A stretch of 64,000 nucleotides of DNA from Nelumbo lutea (Eukaryota; Streptophyta; Magnoliopsida; Proteales; Nelumbonaceae), in assembly GCA_022828595.1 (NCBI GenBank), contig JAKGHH010000006.1, positions 13,326,499 to 13,390,498 on the forward strand, in the 5' to 3' direction. Below, one piece after another: positions 36,112 through 45,100 of the stretch. The notes under the pieces were generated by a model, which was not told the DNA's origin, searched no databases, and saw nothing but the letters and a program-made list of their open reading frames with translations. Position numbers and translations under genes: made by a program. The number at the start of each line of letters is the position of its first letter. Positions within the stretch are counted from its first letter, which is position 1.

Positions 36112-39100
36112 GGAAGGACCTCTCCCCTGGCTGTAAAGTAAAGTGCCACATTCTCTGCTTGGATGAATCCAGAGAATTAAAACCTTTTGCAAACATTTTT
36201 CATAAAACATTAATATATATACATATAAATATATTTATATGTATATATATATTTTACAAAACCAAATCTCAAACATAGTTGAAATACACTGTCGTCAGTT
36301 CAGGTTTCCATCAGAGAGAGTATAAGCCCTATCATTCACTTTGTCTGACAAAGGGGCCAATCCTATCACTATGATCACTCACTCAAGTGAATTCTTAGAT
36401 TGTTCCAACATACCTAGGTTTTGACCCTTAATGGATCTCATTGATTGACATATCAAAGACAACCCAATCCAACACCTAGTGCAGTAACATAATCAAGTGT
36501 AGGGGTTATGTGTAATTTTTCAGTTTTGCTCATCAATCTCCAAGGTTTAGGGCATAATTGGAAAATGGTTCGAGTTTAGTGTTTCATCCAAGCACGCCCT
36601 ACATGTGCTTTGGGTCTAACCCTAGTAGCCGAGACAAACTACAAATTCTTTGGTAACACATCAGTGTCAACCTTGTCAGCCTTAGAATGGGTGATATGGT
36701 GGGATTTCAAATTCCAAGATGATTTTTTTTTTTCATCCATATTTAATTAGGCAACCTCACTTACGGCAATGTGCTTGCCCTCAGTTGTGGACTATTTTCT
36801 TATTGCATAGGGTCCCAAAGTATCAATTAGACAAGGTTCATTGCCATTTTAGGTTAAACCTTTCTAATTGGTAAGTGCAGACCTATCATATCGGAAGCCC
36901 CAAGGTACCGTGGAAGAGTTTTCCATTTTAGGATGGGCCCCTCCCACTAGTCTATGATGCTTTTATCATCTCATGAATTAATCCCACTGACTGTCTCAGT
37001 GAAATGGATAGCCCAATTTTATGGTGCATCTCCACCCACCAATTCAGCCTGTTTTCATGCTAATGACGGAAGGCCTTTAGAGATATCATCTTATGATATT
37101 CTCTATGTCATTGCACTTATATTAATCATGGGGGAACGTGTATATCAATCCCTAGCTCAGATTTAGGTCATACGTAGTGGCTCCCATTGATTTTCATAAA
37201 GTCATATTCAAATGGGCCGTTAATGGGATAGGGTTTCCGCGTGATTCCTCTTGGGGAGGGGGGCCCATTAGAAAAGGAGATCATGCAATTATCCATGTCC
37301 ATCATGGCAATGATGTGCATTCAACCATGATGTTCATGGAGAGCCACACAATTGAATACATGGGCCAAAAACTTATGGCCCATAAACGAATCACATCTAT
37401 TCAGCACATCATACACGTATATAATTGATTCATATCAATTCAAAACTTGTAAAACCCATATACATTCATATTAATACATGATCAACCCATCAATGAACCA
37501 AATTATCCAATAATTTTATTTTGCCATATGGACTAAACTACAAAAAACAGTTCGGCTCATATAGCAGTCCATGCTGAAATGGGGTAGTCTTGCTTTAATC
37601 TAACATAAAACGGTTTTTCAAGTATGGGCCGAATTGGCAATACCTCCTAAGGTTGGTAGTTTTTGTTGGGAAGCCTATTTGGAAAGAATCAACACCGGCG
37701 ATCTACTCCAAAAGAAGAAGCCCAATACTTGCTTGTCACCTCAATGGTGTGTTCTGTGTAAAGTGGATGGGGAGACTGGTTTTCACCTACAGGTGTCTTG
37801 CCATTTTGCGAGGTCAATGTGGGATTGGGCTTTCTCCCTATTTGGATGTAGCTGGAATCCCCCATCAGACTTGCAGGGCCTTTTTTCACCTTTTTTCAGG
37901 TGGTGGATAAAAGGGGGAAGGACAATGTGGAGGGGACTAAGGACTGCAGTATGTTGGACACTTTGGGAAGAAAGAAACTCCAGGATATTCTCAGAAGCTC
38001 AGAGAGGAGCAACAGATCTGAAGGCTATCATACATATTAGGGCGGTACAGTGGCTGAAATCTTTGGAACTATTCACAGATTACACTGTGGATGACACGTT
38101 GAGGAAGTGGGGTGAAATTGCTAATTGCACACAGACCAAGTCAATAATGAATGTTGCATGGACCCCTCCACCTAGTGGATTCTTGAAATTAAACTTTGAT
38201 AAGTGTAGTAGGGGAAATCTGGGACAATCGGGGATTGGGAGTGTTTTTAGGGATGAAAATGGGGTCATTTCTGCCATGTTCTTGGGCCCAATTGGAGTGG
38301 GTGACTCCCTTAGAGCTGAGATCTTTGCAGTTATGGAAGGAGTCCAGAGAGCAAAGGAATTAAAATCAAGAAACTCTTAATTGAAGGGGATTCAGAGGTG
38401 GTGATAAGGTGGCTGATTAAAGAGCACAATGGTTTATGGAAGTACAATAATGAGAAGAGGAAATTCAAGTGGTTGGTGTGAGAGATGGAAGTTAAGACAT
38501 GTTGGGTTAAAAGATCGGAAAATTCCCTGTGTAGATTCTTCTTCAAACCGTCAATCTCATTTAGGTCATTTCCTGTGACAACAATATCATCAACATAAAC
38601 AATTAGGATTGACACCAAGGATCTGCTCCGCTTCACAAACAAGGTATGGTCAGATTGAGTCTGAGTGTAGCCAAAAGCAACCAAGGCCTTCCTGAACCTG
38701 TCAAACCATGCTCTGGGAGACTACTTTAAACCATAAAGTGACTTCTTAAGTCTGCATACCTTCCCCTTTTCAGCATCACTATAGAAACCAACAGGAAGAT
38801 CCATATACACTTCCTCTTGCAAATCTCCATTTAGAAAAGCATCTTTCACATCAAATTGAAATAGGGGCCAAGAGTATGTGGCAGCAAGAGAAAGAAGCAT
38901 CCGAACAGAAGTCATCTTTTCACCTGGTGCAAAGGTCTCCAAATAATCAATGTCATAGGTCTGTATGTACCCTTTTGCAATAAGTCTGGCCTTATACCTT
39001 TCTATACTTCCATCCGCCTTATATTTGACTGTGTAAACCCATCTGCATCCAACAGTCTCCTTGCCCTCTGGTAGATCCACAATCTCCCATGTCTGATTCT

Positions 39101-42100
39101 TAATTAAGGCTTCCATCTCTTCCTGCATAGTTGTCTTCTACTCAGGTTTTGAGAGAGCCTCACTGACACCCTTGGGTATAGACACTGAGTCGAGAGAGGA
39201 AAGGAAAGCACGGTAGGAAGGAGAAAGTCCATTGTAGGATAGATACTGTGAAATACAATGAGCAATACACTTTCTTTTCCCTTTTCTGAGAGCAATAGGA
39301 AGGTCAAAGTTATTTGTAATGGGATTAGTAGAATCAATGGGAACCAAAACAGTAGAGAGATCAAGAGGAATACCTGAATCCGTGTCAGCAGAATTTGGAA
39401 TCTCCAAGGAACCGACAGGAAGTGATGTAAGTTCTTCTGCAGTGGAATCAACCTCCCTGTGAAGTCTTTGTCATGAGTAACACTGAGAAGCAGGACGAAA
39501 AGAAGGTGATAAGGTAGGTGACATAAGAAGATCAGACACAGGAGTGGACACAGGAACTGGAACTGGAAGAGGATTAGACTGTTCACTCACTTCCCCAATA
39601 CACTCCCCCTGAGAAGGATTTTTCGAAAAGAAGGATGTGGACTCAAAAAAGGTGACATCCATAGTAACATACCGACTCCTAGAAACTGGATCATAGCAGT
39701 AGTACCCTTTCTGATTTTCTGCATATCCAAGCAAGGCACACTTCTTTGACTTCGGATCAAGCTTCGAGCGGTGAGGACTAAGAATATGCACAAAGAAAAC
39801 ACACCCAAACACCCTGAGAGGAATATGGAACATCTCCCCCTCAGGAAAAAAGAGACTAAATGATGTGCTGAATCCAAGTATACGGGAGGGCACCCTATTA
39901 ATCAAAAAGACTGTTGTGAGAACTGCATCACCCCAAAACCGAACTGGAACAATAGCTATGATCATCATGCTTCTTGCAATCTCAACAATGTGTCTATTCT
40001 TCCTCTCTGCAACACCATACTGCTGTGGACTGTAGGAACAACTGCTCTGATGGACAACACCATATTCTAACATATACGAAGCAAGGTGCTTTTCAAAATA
40101 TTCCCTGGCATTGTCTGATCTGAACACCTTAATTCGTATCCCAAATTGTGTTAGCGTCATCTAATGAAATTGTCGAACCAAGGATGGTACCTCATCTCAA
40201 TATCTCATCAAATAAATCCAAGAATATCGAGAAAAATCATCCACAAATAAGAGAAAATATCGATAGCCACCCATAGAAGGAACATAATATGGTCCCCACA
40301 CATTAGAATGAATAACATCAAAAGGAGATGAACATCTTTTATTACTAGCTTTAAAGGAATGTCTACAATGTTTTCCAAGTTGACAACCTTCACACTCCAG
40401 ACTGGACAAATTAACAAACTCAAAAAGCTTTGGAAATAAGAAACTCAAAGAAGAAAAAGACAAATGACCCAAACGATTATGTCAAAGCATAATCTGACTC
40501 ACTATCCCTACTGACATGATGATCCTGATGATGAGGAAGCACATCCAGGAGGTAGATTCCATTCACTTTACGACCACTCCCAATTGTCCTCTTTGAATCC
40601 AGATCCTGCAAGACACAATGATCGGGAGAAAAAATTACTGAGCAATTCAGGTTCTTAGTCAAACTACTAACAGATAACAGGTTAGTACTTAATCTGGGAA
40701 CATGAAGGACAGAGGGAAGGGAAATGGAATCATTAATCTTGACAGACCCCTTCCTAGCAATGGGAACATGAGATCCATCAGCTGTAGAGACTTTGTCTCT
40801 ACCAGAACAGAGCTGGTAAGAAGAAAAAATAGTGGAACTATGGGCCATGTGCTCTGAGGCTCTAAAATCTATAATCCAAGGAGGTCCCTCCTTACCTGTA
40901 GTAGAAACATAATTTGCAGTGACATGTGAACTACCTGTGTGAGCAAAGGAAGTAGAGTGTGCTCCACCAGAACTACTGGTACCTACCCGTCCACCTGTTA
41001 CTGAATTAGGACTGACTGTACCCTACTGATTCAAGAACTGCCCATAAGTCTCAAGTTCGGCCCTCACTACAGCAGCTGCAACAGACTCCAGATGAGTTGT
41101 AGGAGGGGTCAGTATGTCACCAGTGACTGCCATGTGAGCATTTCCCTTCTTGTTTTCGAGTCTATTTGGCACAAGATGTGAATGAAGTTTCCAACAAGTA
41201 TCTCTTATGTGTTTAGGCTTCTTACAGTAGTCACAAATCAAATCCTTTTTGTCTTCCTTCCTGATTTCACTGCCACCTTGGTCTCCAACTTGTTTAGGTT
41301 TCACAGTGCTAACCATGGCTGATTGATCAAAACCAGAATTTTTCATCATCACATTTCTCCTGCTCTCTTCCCCTGATACAAAGGCATATGGCTGGGATAG
41401 AGTAACATTGTCCCTGGAAAGAATTTGTCCTGCAATACAATACTCGGGATTAAGGCTAGCAAGAAATTCAAAAACCCTATACTTCTCTAGGAGCTTCTGG
41501 TAGGCAGCTGCATCCTTAGTGATTTACCAAACAACTGTCTCCAGATGGTCAATCTCCTGCCATAGGGTTTGAAGGGCTGAAAAGTAAACAGCAATAGGTC
41601 TATCTCCCTGCCTTGTAGCAATAATATGATTCCTCAACTGATAGGTCCTAGCAACATTCTCACTCTGTGAATAGGTTTCTGCAACCCCATCCCATATTTC
41701 CTTAGTTGTATTTGCCCACAAAAAAATCTTACTTATATGGGGCAGCATCGAATTACACAGCCAAGCCATCACCATATAATTTTCCTGTACCCACTAGGAG
41801 ATGTTAGTTTCGGGTTTCACTTCCTCACCAGTGATATACCCTAACTTCCCGCGAGCATAAATGGCCATATTTGCAGATTGTGACCATTCTAAGTAATTTG
41901 AACCATCCAACTTAACTGTAGTAATGGTCTCAGCCCCGAAAAGGTCTCCGACACCTCCCACAGGTCTCATTTCACTCCTAGGTTTGTTTTCAACTCCGTT
42001 ACCCTCCATAATTCTCAAAGAGAGGTTAGATGGTTACTGTAAAACGAAAAAATATCAAATAAATCATTTCTGGTACAACCGACACCCTTTTGGTGCCCTA

Positions 42101-45100
42101 GATGATCTTCCCACAAAAGATTCCTATTTTGCGGGATGGGAGAAAAGAGAGAAGAGGCAGCCGCTCTCTCCAAAGACCTCCAAAACAGGCAAGACTTGAA
42201 CCGCCCCCTTCAGAAAACTCCAAGGAACCCTAAAAAATTAGGGCATCACTTCCTAGGTCAAAATTGAAGAGTCCAACAGAAACAGGACTCTCCCCCTTTC
42301 TCCAATTTTTCCTGAATTTGATGGGAAACCCTAGACCAGCTACAAGGCAAAACAGATCCACCAAAAAATCCAAAAACTAAGCTTACCTGAGGTCTTCGAT
42401 CAGCCTCTCGAATCACCATGCAATCGCCAATCTAGGGCTGCATGATAGAACAGCTCAAGGAACCTTTGACCTGCTCTGATACCAAGTAGAAATCATAAAT
42501 TGCAATTTTTGATGAATTCCTTGTGAAGAAAAAGAAGAAGATGAAGAGTTTCAACATTAGAGAGAAGAGAGGAGAAAAAAATGAGTGGAATGTCAACCAG
42601 AATTGAATTAGTTCTGGCCGCCAACCCCTCTTTGCATTATATACTCAAATTAAAAGAATAAGAAATTACAAGAATGCCCTTAGTAGGGCAGCTACTTAAG
42701 TAGCTGAACAGTCACAACTTAAAAAACATATAAACTAATGGGCCTAAAGCCCAATAACTTCCGAACTTAACAACTCAAAAATAAAAGATAAATAACTGGG
42801 CCCAATAACTAGAAATCGGCCCAACTCAACATGAACCAAATCTCAAATCGGGAAGAACTAGTCTAGTTGATTTGAGCAGTTAGAAGAAAACTCTGAGAAT
42901 TCGGTTCTCACAGTGGGCCAATGATCTGAAATCTTTATAGACATTCTAATATATTATAGAATTGTTCTATTATGGATTCTTGAAATCTTGGGCTGAAAGT
43001 GATGGAAATTGAAATCTTGGTGGCAAGATCTGTGCACACCAAATTTATTAATTTGATTAGTTGGTCTGAGGATGTCCAAGAGCCTCTTACCTCACCAGGG
43101 TGGTGTAAAGCTATGGAAGAGGAACGCTCTGCCCTTAATCATAATCATATGTGGGAACTCGCCAATCTTCCCCTAGGTAAGCATGTTGTTGGTTGTAAAT
43201 GGGTGTATACTGTTAAATATCTACCAGATGGGAGAGTGGAACAACTAAAATCCTGTTTAGTTGCCAAAGGATATTCTCAACTATATGGTTTAGATTATGT
43301 CGAAACCTTTTCTCTTATTGCTAAGATTGGCTCAATACATGTGTTGATTTCCTTAGCAGTCATGCATGATTGGCCTCTGTTGTAGCTCGACATTAAAAAA
43401 TCCTTCCTCCATGGTAATCTTCTAGAGGAAGTGTACATGGAGCAACCACTAGGGTTTGTTGCTCAGGGGGAGGATGATAAGGTGTGTAAGCTCAAGAAGA
43501 CAATCTATGGGCTCAAACAATCTCCCTGTGCTTGGTTTGGCAAACTTAGTGAAGTATTGAAAGAGTTCGGAATGAGACAATGTCAAGTTGACCACTCAAT
43601 GTTTAGCTATGATTCTGAAGCTGGGAAGATCTTGCTAGTGGTTTATGTGGACGAAATAGTCATCACTGGCAGTGATAGACTTGGGATTGATAGACTGAAG
43701 GTCTTTCTACAAGATCACTTCCAGACAAAAGATCTTGGGAAGTTGAAGTATTTCTTGGGTATAGAAGTTGCTAGATCGAAGCAAGGTATAAACCTATGTT
43801 AGAGGAAATATGTTCGTGACCTTTTGAAAGAAATAGGGCTATTAGGTGCTAAGCCAGCTGAAACTCCCATGGAACCAAATGTGAAGTTGGGCAGTGATAC
43901 ATGTGAATTATTTGATGGCCTCGGAAGGTATAGAAGACTAGTGGGAAAACTGAATTACTTAACTATCACTAGACCAGATATCTCATTTGTTGTCAGTGTT
44001 GTAAGCCAATTCATGCAAAGTTCTCGAGTTCCCCATTGGGATGTAGTCCTTAGAATTGTGCGGTATTCGAAGGGGGCTCCAGGCCGTGGGTTGTACAGGC
44101 TAGGAGGTCGTCTCAAAATAGTTGGCTATACAGATGCAGATTGGGCAGGCTCAGTTTCTGATAGGAGATACACTACAGGTTATTGCACCTTTCTTGGAGG
44201 AAATCTAGTGACATGGAAGAGCAAGAAGCAAACTGTTGTAGCAAGGAGTAGTGCAGAAGCAGAATACAGGGCCATGTCACACACTACATGTGAACTAGTG
44301 TGGTTAAAAAATCTTTTGCAGGAAGTCGGGTTCTCAATAAGCAAACCCATGAAACTATACTATGACAATCAAGCTGCAATTCACATCTCATCCAATTCAG
44401 TTTTTCATGAGAGGACTAAACACATAGAGGTGGATTTTCGTTTTGTAAGGGAAAAAGTCCTTGATGGTGTCATAAGTACAGAGCATGTGAGAACAGGTGA
44501 TCAGTGGGCAAACTTGTTCACAAAAGGGTTGAGTTCGGGAAGAGTGAACTATATATGTAATAAGTTGGGACTATATGACATATATTCTCAGGCTTGAGGG
44601 GGAGTGTTAGAGTCAGCTAAGGAAGGGTATTTCAGTCTTTTCATCATAAGTTAATATGTTTTGTTTGTTTCGTACTGTGTTAAGTCACATGTCCCATACT
44701 TAAGTGGGGGCATATATATTAAAACAAGGTACAATGTCAAATATGCCCCCACATAAGTATGGGACATGTGACTTAACACAGTACCAAACAAGCAACACAT
44801 CTTAACTTATGATGAAAAGACTGAAATACCCTTCCTTAGCCGATGGTTCTTCCTTCTCTTTTCTTCTCCTTCTCTCTTTCTCTCTTTCTCTCTTCTCTAT
44901 ATCTGAAACTGGTTCAACAGAACTATTGTCACAGTTTGGGATAAGGCTCCCAAGGGGTTGCTAGGGTTTCTCTTTGAACGTCGAGGTGTCCCCTCTTCTT
45001 AAAGCGGCTCTCTATATATACGCTCTTGTTCCTTGGAGATCATGAGATCTTCCATCACTGGGAAGTTCCCTCTTACGCAACATGGTTGGCATATTGATCT

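Larger units (their letters stand above)
38516..42912 (-). mobile_element. Copia 2: Ty1/copia element, 5' LTR to middle of RT
   Basis: On the - strand: 5' LTR (42912-42485), primer site TGGTATCAGAGC (42484-42473), gag with zinc knuckle (42018-41023), protease end (40848-40477), integrase (40472-39590), Ser/Pro linker, and RT (39128-38517). RT ends just after the [10 protein letters not shown] catalytic strand, at the junction with the LINE. RNase H and the 3' LTR are gone. Stops and frameshifts separate every block. It lies antisense to CYP22 in intron 3. Confidence 0.88.

Noticed and set aside
36057..36278. 73-codon frame with an Ile-Tyr run
   Set aside because: It is a translated TA microsatellite inside a copia LTR.
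44616..44840. Reading the inverted repeat as a MITE insertion
   Set aside because: The flanks show no target duplication and the left arm is part of the copia LTR start. An LTR-derived inverted repeat is simpler, though not proven.
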